In this document: piece after piece, positions 53,374 through 62,770 of the stretch | Layout: each line of letters starts with the position of its first letter | Position numbering within the stretch: position 1 is the stretch's first letter | NCBI RefSeq assembly: GCF_004770615.1 | Contig: NZ_RQER01000001.1 | Location: forward strand, 1 to 64,000 | From: Leptospira langatensis | Lineage (GTDB): Bacteria; Spirochaetota; Leptospiria; Leptospirales; Leptospiraceae | DNA length: 64,000 bases | Direction: 5' to 3' | Program-made: the position numbers and the translations under genes | The notes under the pieces: generated by a model | The model's input: only the letters and a program-made list of their open reading frames with translations | Databases searched by the model: none | Told to the model about the DNA's origin: nothing

Positions 53374-56065
53374 GTCGCTTACAGAAGAGGCCATTCGGTG
53401 CTTGGAAAATGGGGATTTTCCGAGCCTGAATTCCTATTTCCTACTGTTTTTATCCATGAGCCAAGAATCGAATCCTGCCAATCCAACTTTCCCTGGAGAT
53501 TTTGTTCCGAAGAAGAAATCGAAATACCCGGAGGAGTCTTTGCCTTTCTTGAGTTTTTCGGAAAGCATCTCTTCGGCAGGATCGGAAGAAGAGTCCGAGG
53601 ATTCGTACGGAACTTCTTTTTATGAAGAAGATGAGATCCCGGAAGTAGAGCAGGTCTTTGTTTCCGAGAACCGAGAAGGAGTTCCTTCCTCGGCAGAAGA
53701 ACTTTCTCCTTCGGCTGGAGTTCCTTCTTCGGAACTGAAGGAACGGAATGAGCCGGAGCCTGAAATTGGATCGGTCTCTGTCGAAGTACCTACAAAAATC
53801 GAAAATCCCTCTCATTTGGATACAGCTCTCTCTGCTTTGGAATCCACGTTACTTACTTCTTCGAAAGATCTGGAAAATCCGGAAGGAGTTCCTTCTTCTG
53901 AGACCGAAAATTCCGTCGAAGTTACTACAAATCTAGAGGCTGGAGTTCCTTCTTCCCCCCAAGAAGAAGGTTCCGAAATTTCCGTTCCGAAAGAAAGGCC
54001 AGAGTCGAAACGAAAACCGAAAGAAAAAGAGGCCAGCTCTTCCGTATTCCAGCATCTTTCTCCTGAGCAGCAGAGAGCCGTGCAGACTGTGCAAGGTCCT
54101 CTCTTGATCTTCGCCGGTGCGGGTTCCGGAAAGACAAGGGTAATCTCGAATCGCATTGCTCATATGATCCAGGATCATCATATTCCTGCCGGAAAGATCG
54201 TGGCATTATCCTTTACGAACAAGAGCGCCAAGGAAATGGGAGAAAGGGTTCGCAAATTGATCCCCCGAAATCTTTTGAAAGGGATTGCCTTGTCTACATT
54301 CCACTCTTTGGGGCTCGGCATCCTGAAGAAGCATATCGAGAAGCTAGGATACAAGCATCCGTTCTTATTATTAAACCAAGCCGACCAAGAGGGCCTTGTG
54401 ACCGGAATGCTTGTGGCCCAAAAATTGGAGCCGAAGCGTCCTCAGGTCATGGAGGTTCTTTCTAAGATCTCCAGGATCAAGAACTCGGGTCTGGATTATT
54501 TGGAAACGATGAAAGCGTCTATGGGAGAAGGGGACCAGTTGGCCGCTTCTCTCTTCCAACAATATCAGGATACTTTGAAGGAACAGAATTCGATCGACTT
54601 CGACGATTTGATCCTTCTTCCTTCTAAACTTTTATTAGAGTTTGAAGAAGTCCGAGAAGAATATCATAAGAAGTATCAGTATTTTATGGTGGACGAGTTC
54701 CAAGATACGAACCCTGTCCAATACGTTTTCCTGCGTGCCTTGATGGGGGAATCGGACAACCTATGTGTGGTAGGCGACGACGACCAATCCATCTATGCTT
54801 TCCGTGGTTCAGATGTGAGCCTGATCCTTGGTTTCGAGAAGGATTTTGCGGGAGCAAACGTTATACGCCTCTTGGAGAATTATAGATCCACAGATATCAT
54901 AGTATCCGCGGCAAATTCGCTGATCCGCCATAATGTTTCCAGAAGATCCAAAGAATTATTCTCAAAGGTCCCCGGCGCGCTCAAGGTCAAGTACGTGGAG
55001 AGGATCGACGAGAAAGACGAAGCGGAATGGGTAGTAGAGAATATCCGAGAAGAGATCATCAAGGAAGCGAGAAAGGGAAGTCAGATCGCGATCCTGTTCC
55101 GAACCAATTTTCAGTCCCGTCCTTTCGAAGAGGCTCTTCGTGCCAGGGACATGCCGTACAAGGTCGTGGGCGGATACAATTTCTTCGATCGAAAAGAAGT
55201 ACGGGATCTCATCTCCTATATCCGTTTGATCGCAAACCAAAAGGACGATGCCTCCCTTCTCAGGATCATCAATTACCCGAAACGAGGGATCGGTGCCGGA
55301 TCCATTGCACTTGTGCATGAGAAGGCTGCTCAGAACAAGGAATCCTTGTATGAGACATTATTCCGGGTTTGTGAATCCCCCGATTTCATTCCGGATCTAA
55401 ACCGCAAGATATCTTCCGAGATCTATAATTTCGTAAATCTGATCGAGAAGGCTAAGAAGAAGTTTTCTTCCTCTCCTAGGCTCTTCTTCGCCTTACGGGA
55501 ATTAATCGCTGATCTCGCCCTGGAGAAGGAGATCCTACTAGAAGAGAAGGAAGAAAAGGTCGCAAAAGCCAGGATCTATAATATGTCAGAATTGGTGAAT
55601 ATGTTGGCCTTTTTCGAGGAAAACAACGATTCTGGCGACAAACCCACATTATTCGATTTCATCAATCGTTTGGCTATGTTGATGGAAGACGAACCTTCCG
55701 ATGAGAAAGAAGACAATCGAGTTCAGTTACTCACCATTCACCAATCCAAGGGATTAGAATTCGAATCCGTTTATGTCGTAGGATTGGAAGAAGGGATTTT
55801 ACCTTCTGGAAGAGCCACTGTGGAAGATCAATCGGTGGATGAAGAGCGCAGATTGATGTATGTAGCGATGACTCGGGCGAAGAGGCATTTATGCTTGACA
55901 GGAGCCGCGAATCGCCGCAAATTTGGGGAGCAATTGGCCTCCGAGCCTTCTCGCTTCCTAAAAGAGATAGATCCGGAGACCTTGGACTGGCTTTCCAATG
56001 AGGAAACCAGGAAGCAGGAAACAGATGACTTCCTGCAAGAACTTGAAAAATTGAAAACGGGATGA
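53372..56065 (+). CDS. UvrD/Rep/PcrA-type superfamily 1 DNA helicase with acidic N-terminal extension
   Basis: About 897 residues from the ATG at 53372, preceded by AGGA; 53456 is an alternative start. The first 220 or so residues are Ser/Glu/Pro-rich and repeat GVPSS four times. The helicase core then has LSPEQQRAVQ (Q motif), Walker A AGAGSGKT near residue 247, SFTNKSAKEM, Walker B FMVDEFQDTN, GDDDQSIYAFRG, the ENYRST motif, HQSKGLEFE and VAMTRAKR. It is a 3'-5' helicase for repair or replication restart. The extension is not part of the standard family. Confidence 0.85.
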   Translation: MSLTEEAIRCLENGDFPSLNSYFLLFLSMSQESNPANPTFPGDFVPKKKSKYPEESLPFLSFSESISSAGSEEESEDSYGTSFYEEDEIPEVEQVFVSENREGVPSSAEELSPSAGVPSSELKERNEPEPEIGSVSVEVPTKIENPSHLDTALSALESTLLTSSKDLENPEGVPSSETENSVEVTTNLEAGVPSSPQEEGSEISVPKERPESKRKPKEKEASSSVFQHLSPEQQRAVQTVQGPLLIFAGAGSGKTRVISNRIAHMIQDHHIPAGKIVALSFTNKSAKEMGERVRKLIPRNLLKGIALSTFHSLGLGILKKHIEKLGYKHPFLLLNQADQEGLVTGMLVAQKLEPKRPQVMEVLSKISRIKNSGLDYLETMKASMGEGDQLAASLFQQYQDTLKEQNSIDFDDLILLPSKLLLEFEEVREEYHKKYQYFMVDEFQDTNPVQYVFLRALMGESDNLCVVGDDDQSIYAFRGSDVSLILGFEKDFAGANVIRLLENYRSTDIIVSAANSLIRHNVSRRSKELFSKVPGALKVKYVERIDEKDEAEWVVENIREEIIKEARKGSQIAILFRTNFQSRPFEEALRARDMPYKVVGGYNFFDRKEVRDLISYIRLIANQKDDASLLRIINYPKRGIGAGSIALVHEKAAQNKESLYETLFRVCESPDFIPDLNRKISSEIYNFVNLIEKAKKKFSSSPRLFFALRELIADLALEKEILLEEKEEKVAKARIYNMSELVNMLAFFEENNDSGDKPTLFDFINRLAMLMEDEPSDEKEDNRVQLLTIHQSKGLEFESVYVVGLEEGILPSGRATVEDQSVDEERRLMYVAMTRAKRHLCLTGAANRRKFGEQLASEPSRFLKEIDPETLDWLSNEETRKQETDDFLQELEKLKTG

Positions 56066-56069
56066 GAAA

Positions 56070-56714
56070 ATGAGTAAATACCTCGCAATATTCATTATCG
56101 GGACCCAAATTTTCCTAGCATGTGCGAGCGCGCAAAAAGAAGGCGCAGTTTCCGCCAATTTGGAAACCCAGGTACGCGCCGAGATTAAGGGGATCGATCA
56201 GCAAATGACTGATCTCCGCCCAGAAGATAGAAAATACCCTGAACTTCTTCTTCAAAAAGCAAAACTCTTACTGAAAATCGAGTCTTTCAAAGAAGCTTCT
56301 CTAGTTCTTAGAGAACTCCAAAACTCAAAAGACGGACGTAACCTGGAACATTTGGATCATTACCTAGGATCTGCCTATCTAGGAATTAATGACTACGATA
56401 ATGCTATCGTGCATTTCCGTAAGTCGGACAATGTGGACCGAGATTTTGAGTCAGTAACCCGCAAAAAAATGTGGGCCAAAGCATATTTCGAAGATGAGAA
56501 ATATGGACAGGCCTTGGGGATCTTAGGAAGAGCTTCCAAAGAAAAGAATTTCGAGAAAGATCTCTTCTACTATGAGACCGTAGTGGTCAGTTTCTACAGA
56601 ATTAAGGAATACAAAAGATGTCAGTTGGTTCTGGAAGAAGGATTACACAAGTTTCCGGAAAGTCTGGTACTGAAGGAAACCTCGGAGAAGATCAACCAGG
56701 TTCTCCAACGTTAA
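56070..56714 (+). CDS. TPR-containing lipoprotein
   Basis: A 214-residue protein with signal and lipobox Cys18 (IFLAC). The mature part is helical with about four TPR-like repeats (for example LLLQKAKLLLKIESFKEASLVL and DHYLGSAYLGINDYDNAIVHFRK). It probably scaffolds an envelope complex. It starts four bases after the helicase stop codon, so it is in that operon. Confidence 0.75.
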   Translation: MSKYLAIFIIGTQIFLACASAQKEGAVSANLETQVRAEIKGIDQQMTDLRPEDRKYPELLLQKAKLLLKIESFKEASLVLRELQNSKDGRNLEHLDHYLGSAYLGINDYDNAIVHFRKSDNVDRDFESVTRKKMWAKAYFEDEKYGQALGILGRASKEKNFEKDLFYYETVVVSFYRIKEYKRCQLVLEEGLHKFPESLVLKETSEKINQVLQR

Positions 56715-58978
56715 TTCGCTTTTCTTTTCCCCTCCCCAAAAACCCGATAATCAAAACGGACCGGTTTTCCTTTCAAATACCGGTCCCTTCTCGTATCTAT
56801 CATTTTGTCTCTCATTGGTTTTTTCGGATCCAATCGATCGCTGAGAAGCCTTCCTTTCGTAAAGTATCCATTGCGGCTATCGTACTTCTATTGCTTCTTG
56901 CCGCCGCAAAAGAATCTGCGGAATGGTATTTTGTGCGCAGGATACTTGACCTTAGAGGGGTGAAGGAACTCACTCGAGGATTCATCAACGAGGAATTGGA
57001 TCGCGCAGTTACGTTAGGCGTTGTTGAATACGAATTCCCGAACCATGTATTTATAGAAGATCTAAAGATCTCCAGCGATGAGGACTTTGCTTCTCAGAGG
57101 ATGATCTTCAAGGCAAATAAGATCGAGCTCCTTTTACGAGGCCTTTGGAGAGGGCAGCCTTCTGTCAAAGCCATCCGTGTGCGTAATGCGCAATTGAGTA
57201 TCGACATGGAAGATAAGATCTCCGGGGAGATCCTTTCTTATATCCATAAGATCAATATCCCTGAGATCCGTTTGGAAGATACTACCGTGACCGTTTACAA
57301 GGGAGGAAAGGTCCTCTTAGAGAACGTAAAGGGTATCGATTTCCATATTCGTAAAGAAGGAACTAAGATCCAAGTGCAGATCTCCGATTCCCTTCTTCCT
57401 ATTCCCGGATTCAGATATGTGAAAGGGAATTTCATCACGGATGTGGGAAGCAAGAATATGAACCTGGACATTCTATTCAAGAATGCCAAGGCGGAGGCAA
57501 CGGGAGGGTTATACTCCGAATTTTCTCCCTTCTATCCTAAAACGGGAAGGATCTCCGGCCAGGCAAGTTTGCAGTCTGACGGTACCAACCTGATCGTAAA
57601 AGGGAAAACGGAATTCTCCGGGGTGAACGGTATTGTTCTGCAGGAACTCCCTCTACAAGAAGAGCCTTGGGAGTGGAAGGATGTGGATCTGGACCACGAA
57701 TGGACTCGTTCTTCTCAAGGAGAATCCTATAAGGAAGAGCATAAGATCTCTGTGGGGGAGGATCATCTGGGCCTTACCAAGTCCAAGAATGAAAAGGGAT
57801 TGAAGACCTGGGATCTTTCTCTCTCCATTCAGGATCTGGACGATATTCGAAATTATTTACCGGTTTCTTCCGATCTGGATAAGTTTGGCGGCTCCTTGGA
57901 ATTACTCTGGAAGGGGAGTGAGACTGGAAACTATGGGGACTGGTTGAAGTCGGAAGCAAAACTTTCTCTAGAGGATTTTCGTTGGAAGGACACCTACTTG
58001 GATCTTGAGATCCGCAGAGGAGAATTCGCTTGGAATCCCGCCGGGATCTTGGAAGCTTCTCTGCATGGAAAGCAATTCGGCCTTCCTTGGTCGGCAAACC
58101 TAAAGGGAAAGACCGGATTTAGGAAGGGATTCAAGGGAGACGGCTCCGCTTATTTTCCTTTGCAGGGGGAATATAATTTGGATCTGAGCACGGATTCGAT
58201 TCTTATCTCTAACTATCTGCCTTTGTACAGATCCATTCGCCAAATCGTGAGAGAAGACATCCATACTCGAATGGAGAAGCTGATCCCTGAGATCAAGTTC
58301 GTAAGGACTCCAGTTTACAAATATTTTATGGAGTATCCGTCCGGGAATATTAAGATCACGTCCAAGGAAGTGAAATGGGACAAGGATCTACCTAGCATGG
58401 GACAGCTAGAGGCGAATTTGAAATATGCTGCCTCTCAGTCCCGCTTGGAAGGAAAGATCGCCGGACCGGGAGAGGCTAAGCTCATCTCTTATTTCACATA
58501 CGGATCCGACAATCCTTACTTCAATATAGATTTTGAAACGATAAATTTACCTTGGGGAGTTCCTACCTTCTCCTTTTGCGGAGGAGATCTGATCCCTCAG
58601 ACCTTGGACACGGATGCGACCATTCGGTTTAACGGGAATAATTTCTTGGACATGCATGATCGAATGTATGTCACGATCGAAAAAGTAAAACTCTCCAATA
58701 CTATTTGGAAAGGCAAAGGAGAGTTTCCTCTTCCTTTGCAGCCGAATTTCGAGATGGGTTTCGATTATGCAAATCCTGGAACTCCTTCCCTTAGGAATGT
58801 ATATTGGAAGTCCGGGAATGTGAATGCGACTGCGAACGTTTATATTGAATCCGATTCTCCCAAATATTCGGTGAATGGGACAGTCTATGCGGCTTCTTCG
58901 GAATCGAACCAGCCTGTGGCGACTTCTTCTTTTTATGTTCGTTTCAAGGAAACGAATAAGGGCTGCTTTAAGGAATGA
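56618..58978 (+). CDS. AsmA/DUF748-like inner-membrane protein with large periplasmic domain
   Basis: Up to 786 residues. A membrane helix lies near residues 83-97 (SIAAIVLLLLLAAA), and the rest is a long beta-rich domain with AsmA/TamB-like features (VEYEFPNHVFIEDLKI, IRVRNAQLSIDMEDK, LLENVKGIDFHIRKEG). Such proteins are bridges for lipid transport between membranes. The first ATG (56618) overlaps the previous gene by 97 bases. No in-frame ATG, GTG or TTG occurs again until 56896, inside the helix. So either the long overlap or a rare start such as ATT near 56714 is used. Confidence 0.7.
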   Translation: MSVGSGRRITQVSGKSGTEGNLGEDQPGSPTLIRFSFPLPKNPIIKTDRFSFQIPVPSRIYHFVSHWFFRIQSIAEKPSFRKVSIAAIVLLLLLAAAKESAEWYFVRRILDLRGVKELTRGFINEELDRAVTLGVVEYEFPNHVFIEDLKISSDEDFASQRMIFKANKIELLLRGLWRGQPSVKAIRVRNAQLSIDMEDKISGEILSYIHKINIPEIRLEDTTVTVYKGGKVLLENVKGIDFHIRKEGTKIQVQISDSLLPIPGFRYVKGNFITDVGSKNMNLDILFKNAKAEATGGLYSEFSPFYPKTGRISGQASLQSDGTNLIVKGKTEFSGVNGIVLQELPLQEEPWEWKDVDLDHEWTRSSQGESYKEEHKISVGEDHLGLTKSKNEKGLKTWDLSLSIQDLDDIRNYLPVSSDLDKFGGSLELLWKGSETGNYGDWLKSEAKLSLEDFRWKDTYLDLEIRRGEFAWNPAGILEASLHGKQFGLPWSANLKGKTGFRKGFKGDGSAYFPLQGEYNLDLSTDSILISNYLPLYRSIRQIVREDIHTRMEKLIPEIKFVRTPVYKYFMEYPSGNIKITSKEVKWDKDLPSMGQLEANLKYAASQSRLEGKIAGPGEAKLISYFTYGSDNPYFNIDFETINLPWGVPTFSFCGGDLIPQTLDTDATIRFNGNNFLDMHDRMYVTIEKVKLSNTIWKGKGEFPLPLQPNFEMGFDYANPGTPSLRNVYWKSGNVNATANVYIESDSPKYSVNGTVYAASSESNQPVATSSFYVRFKETNKGCFKE

Positions 58979-60256
58979 TCAAACGACCGGGTTTGGCTTT
59001 TCTTTTAAGAAATGTAGAATAGCCTTCGAAGCATTCTTGGAGCTATGCTCTTCTCCCAAGGATTCTTTTACGAGCTTGATCTCGTCTATCATCTGATTTC
59101 TGTATTTCTTATTCTTTAGAATGGCCAAAGATTCTTCTTTAGCTTCTTCGGGTGTACATTCCGCCTGTATGAGTTCTTTGACGGTTTCTCTTCCGCTGAG
59201 TATGTTTACTAGACCGATAAAAGGAGTTCGGATGAGAAGCGCCGAAATGAAGTAGGTGAGCATGCTTACTTTGTACAGGATCACCATCGGTTTTTCGAAA
59301 TAGACTACTTCTAGGGTTGCGGTTCCGGAGGTCACGAGCACTAGATCGGAGATCTCTATGGCGCGGAGAGACCTATCGAATAGATATTCTATGTGAATTC
59401 CTTCATGAAGACTCTGGATGATTCCGATCTTGGACTGAATGAATTCTTCTTCTTTTACGTTTATGTTCGGAATAAGAAAACGGACATGCTTCTTCTCCGC
59501 TTCTAACTCTTGGTGGATCTGGACTGCGGATTCTAAGAGAGTATCTAAGGTCCTATGGATCTCGCCGGAACGAGAACCTGGCATGAGAGTGATCGTCTGC
59601 CAATGTCCCGGCTTTTCTTCCAATTGGATCGGTTGCTCTTTTCTTAGTTTTTCCTTGATCCTTTGCGCGATAGGATGTCCTACAAAAACAGATCGAATCT
59701 CATAATCGTCGTACAATTTCTTTTCGAAAGGAAATAGGACGAGCATTAGGTCCACGCATTCCTTGATCTTATGAATGCGATTGAAATTCCAAGCCCAGAG
59801 TTGCGGGGATACATAGAAGATTACTTTGATCCCAAGCTCCTTCAATCTTGCGGCGAGCCTCAAATTGAAACCGGGATAATCGATCAGGATGGCATGAGTG
59901 CAGGAACGGGCGATCGCTTCTTCGACCAGTCTTTCCATGAGGGCTTTCAGGAATTTGTATTTGAATAGGACGGCAGTGAATCCGATCACAGAAAGCTCTT
60001 CCATATCTTCTATGGAATCGAATCCTTCTTCTAACATTCTCGGGCCGCCGATCCCGAAGAATTGGAAATCGGGATCGTGTTTCTTGAGCTCTTTGAGTAA
60101 TTCCGCGCCTAACAAGTCTCCGGAATGTTCTCCTGCGAGTACGAGAAAAACGGGAGAAGAAGAAACATTCGGAGAAGGGATCCTCTGTTTCTCGGAAGGC
60201 TTCTTAGTTCTTGGGAAGCTTTTTTTGGGAAGAATTGATTTTCGAGACGTTGCCAC
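58979..60256 (-). CDS. lpxB: Lipid-A-disaccharide synthase
   Basis: A 425-residue protein with an extra 35-residue basic N-terminus. LpxB motifs are AGEHSGDLLGAEL, GIGGPRML, ISPQLWAW-like VSPQLWAW, PGSRSGEI, TSGTATLE and TPFIGLVNILSGR. It joins UDP-2,3-diacylglucosamine and lipid X to make the lipid A disaccharide. It overlaps lpxI by 53 bases and directly follows it in the pathway. Its stop codon abuts that of the AsmA-like gene (TGATCA). Confidence 0.95.
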   Translation of the reverse strand: MATSRKSILPKKSFPRTKKPSEKQRIPSPNVSSSPVFLVLAGEHSGDLLGAELLKELKKHDPDFQFFGIGGPRMLEEGFDSIEDMEELSVIGFTAVLFKYKFLKALMERLVEEAIARSCTHAILIDYPGFNLRLAARLKELGIKVIFYVSPQLWAWNFNRIHKIKECVDLMLVLFPFEKKLYDDYEIRSVFVGHPIAQRIKEKLRKEQPIQLEEKPGHWQTITLMPGSRSGEIHRTLDTLLESAVQIHQELEAEKKHVRFLIPNINVKEEEFIQSKIGIIQSLHEGIHIEYLFDRSLRAIEISDLVLVTSGTATLEVVYFEKPMVILYKVSMLTYFISALLIRTPFIGLVNILSGRETVKELIQAECTPEEAKEESLAILKNKKYRNQMIDEIKLVKESLGEEHSSKNASKAILHFLKEKPNPVV

Positions 60257-61058
60257 GGCCGATGCTCAAGATATGGATTTTCAATTTTTCTGCAAGGCTA
60301 ATAAATTCTGCAGGATTGACTACAATGGTCTCTCCTTCTCGGAGAGCGAGAATGTCACAATTGCTTTCGCTCATTGTCTTTAAGGTTTCTGCCCCTACGG
60401 TAGGAAGGTCGAATCTATCGTCTTGGCTAGGCTTGGAGCTCTTGCAGACAACCGCCTTTCTTTTCTTGGCGAATTGTCCGCCTCTTCGAATGGTCTGGTC
60501 GGTTCCTTCAACAGCCTCGACTGCCAGAACGGATTTGTCCACTACGACGACGGCTTGTCCTATATCCAGATGGGCGATCTTCTCCGCATACTCCATTCCG
60601 AATTCCACATCATCCAATTGCTTCTTGTCCAAGGATCTCTTGGTATAACGTCCTTCAGGAAGAAGAAGGGATTTCAGATAGGTCTTTTGGGAAATGATAT
60701 TGATACCTTCCTTCTCGAAATCCTCCGCTACTGTTTTGAAGATGGAGTAGTCATGACGATTTACCATGCGGGCAAGAAGCGCGATGGCCTTCAGATCGAA
60801 GTTCAGGCTCTTGAAGATAATCTCTTTCTTAACTTTTCCTAATAGAAGAAGTCGGTCCACTTGATTTGCTTTGCACGCCTTCAGTAGACCGCCTATCTTT
60901 GCGATCCGTATCGGAACCACTCTATCCGGATAATCTCCGGGCTTGAAATCTGATTCTGCGATGGAAAGAAAGATAGGATCTTCGCCGGCAGCGATGGCTT
61001 CTCTCATTCCTATCTGGGGAAGGTTTCCTCCTCCCGCCAAGATCCCTAAACGGCCCAA
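60204..61058 (-). CDS. lpxI: UDP-2,3-diacylglucosamine diphosphatase LpxI
   Basis: A 284-residue protein of the DUF1009/LpxI family, with LGILAGGGNLPQ at the N-terminus, VDKSVLAVEAVEGTDQTIRRGG in the middle and LPTVGAETL near the end. It makes lipid X for LpxB. LpxI is one of three unrelated enzymes for this step (LpxH, LpxI, LpxG). It precedes lpxB in the same operon. Confidence 0.93.
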   Translation of the reverse strand: MGRLGILAGGGNLPQIGMREAIAAGEDPIFLSIAESDFKPGDYPDRVVPIRIAKIGGLLKACKANQVDRLLLLGKVKKEIIFKSLNFDLKAIALLARMVNRHDYSIFKTVAEDFEKEGINIISQKTYLKSLLLPEGRYTKRSLDKKQLDDVEFGMEYAEKIAHLDIGQAVVVVDKSVLAVEAVEGTDQTIRRGGQFAKKRKAVVCKSSKPSQDDRFDLPTVGAETLKTMSESNCDILALREGETIVVNPAEFISLAEKLKIHILSIGRGNVSKINSSQKKLPKN

Positions 61059-61060
61059 AC

Positions 61061-61303
61061 TTAGTTGGAGGAGTTTCCGGAAGAACCGGAGGAAGATTCG
61101 GAGCTTTTGGAAGGGGAAGATTTATAATCGGTCACATAGAAGCCGGATCCCTTGAAGATGATCCCACCGCCATTGGATATTAAACGATCCACTTCTCCGC
61201 TTTTTCCGCAGAGAATACAGGTCGTGATCGGATCGTCCTTCATGGACTGAAAATACTCGAAAGTCTGCCCGCAAGCCTTGCATCTATAATCGTAAGTCGG
61301 CAC
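61061..61303 (-). CDS. FmdB-type zinc ribbon protein
   Basis: An 80-residue protein with CxxC pairs at Cys8/Cys11 and Cys29/Cys32, the family start MPTYDYRC, and GSGFYVTDYK followed by a Ser-rich tail. The role of the family is not established. It lies two bases upstream of lpxI in the same operon. Confidence 0.88.
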   Translation of the reverse strand: MPTYDYRCKACGQTFEYFQSMKDDPITTCILCGKSGEVDRLISNGGGIIFKGSGFYVTDYKSSPSKSSESSSGSSGNSSN

Positions 61304-61327
61304 TGATTTTCCTCGCTTGATCCAAGA

Positions 61328-62755
61328 TCAAAATAAAAACTTAAATCGAAACGCCGCCGCGTTAGAGCCGGACTTTTTATCCGGCTGCAAGAGGCAGAGT
61401 TTAAAGAGATTCCCTTCTTCCGGAGTGAATTCCACTTCGGGTTGGATCCCTTGTAATACGGTTTTTTCTCCCACCATGAGGGAGGCTGTAGGAGCTCCTA
61501 CGGAGGAGATTCCCAGCAGGTATCTTCCCTTACCGGAAGAGATACCAGTGATATACTTGTTCCTATTGATGGAGACGCTTTCCCTGTCAAGGTCGATTTG
61601 GTAGGCGGGCTTCCAGTCGCCAGGACGGCCCGAATAAAGCCGAAAGATAGGTACTGTCTCCTCACCACTTAGACTGGCTGCGAGGAACTCGAGAGAGCGA
61701 AAAGGTTCTTCTACAATCCTGCAAAGCTCTTTGTATTTTCCATTTTGAGAACGATATAAAACGATTCCGTAATCCCCATCCAAGGCTAACTTTTCAGTAG
61801 GAATATATTCCCCATGAAAGCCGGGAGGGATCTTGTCCTCCGTCCAAAATGCAAAGTCCCAGGCCTGGCTTCTTTCGGATTGAGAGAATTCCGCAAGCAT
61901 CTGTTCCGCTTTCGTTGTAGCGAACGGATCTTCTTCTAAGAAATGAGAGAAGATCCAGCCGGAGATTTGCAGTTCCGGAATATAAACTTGGATCCAATTT
62001 CCTTTTCTTCCTTGGACGGTTTCGGAACGAGGGTCCTTGTCTAGAGCATAGAGTAGGATGCCTTTCTTCAGTCTGGTCTTGCCCGGATTCTCTGTGCCGG
62101 GTCCGGATCGGACATTCGTATTCTCTCCCGTATTCTTGAATCGGGAAGCTAAGAAGGGAGAGTCCTCTCTGGTAGAAAGGAATCCGAGTAGTTCGGAGAG
62201 ACGATCCCTCTCCACGTCGGAAAGCTTGGTGTCTCTTTTTAGGATCTTTTTCAGTACGGATGAATAAGAAGAACCTAATGTGATCGGATTGACCCGAATG
62301 AATTCCTTCAAGTCCTTTAAGAAGGAGATATCGTCTTCCCATTCTCCTGCAAGATCCAATCTGGAAAGAACAGCTTTCTGTCTCCAGTATCCTCCCGCCC
62401 TCAATTGCGTTAGGAACGGATCCTCAAAGACAGGAAATTCTCCGCTGGATTCCGTGGACTTACCTGCGGAGATCCCATATTCTTTCTTGAATCGGTTTAC
62501 TATTCTGACCCTGTCTTCCGGTTCTTTAGAGATCAGTTCTGAGTTGAGGCGAACTAAGGAATATGATGCGTAGAATAGATCTTCGGGAGTGGGAACGTCC
62601 AGTTTCTTGACGGCCCCGATCACCTTTTCCCATTTTTCCTTTCTATAATATTCGTAGATAGTGTCGGAAGGTTTTGGCCAGAATCTGATCGTAAGCCAAA
62701 CGATTACGATCAGAAGTACGAATCCGATAATGGATAGGAAAAATCCGCGCTTCAA
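61328..62755 (-). CDS. Membrane-anchored protein with bacterial SH3 domain
   Basis: A 475-residue protein with one N-terminal membrane helix (about 5-25), a helical domain (about 30-195), a bacterial SH3 domain (about 205-270: NTNVRSGPGT then NWIQVYIPELQISGWIF) and a beta-rich C-terminal domain. SH3b domains often bind cell-wall peptides. I do not recognise the rest. It follows the TolC-family gene by 15 bases. Confidence 0.7.
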   Translation of the reverse strand: MKRGFFLSIIGFVLLIVIVWLTIRFWPKPSDTIYEYYRKEKWEKVIGAVKKLDVPTPEDLFYASYSLVRLNSELISKEPEDRVRIVNRFKKEYGISAGKSTESSGEFPVFEDPFLTQLRAGGYWRQKAVLSRLDLAGEWEDDISFLKDLKEFIRVNPITLGSSYSSVLKKILKRDTKLSDVERDRLSELLGFLSTREDSPFLASRFKNTGENTNVRSGPGTENPGKTRLKKGILLYALDKDPRSETVQGRKGNWIQVYIPELQISGWIFSHFLEEDPFATTKAEQMLAEFSQSERSQAWDFAFWTEDKIPPGFHGEYIPTEKLALDGDYGIVLYRSQNGKYKELCRIVEEPFRSLEFLAASLSGEETVPIFRLYSGRPGDWKPAYQIDLDRESVSINRNKYITGISSGKGRYLLGISSVGAPTASLMVGEKTVLQGIQPEVEFTPEEGNLFKLCLLQPDKKSGSNAAAFRFKFLF

Positions 62756-62770
62756 AGAGAACCAGGACCC

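Noticed and set aside
56759..56785. GACCGGT/ACCGGTC hairpin in the start region of the AsmA-like gene
   Set aside because: A seven-base stem with a 13-base loop inside an open frame and no T-tract; probably chance.
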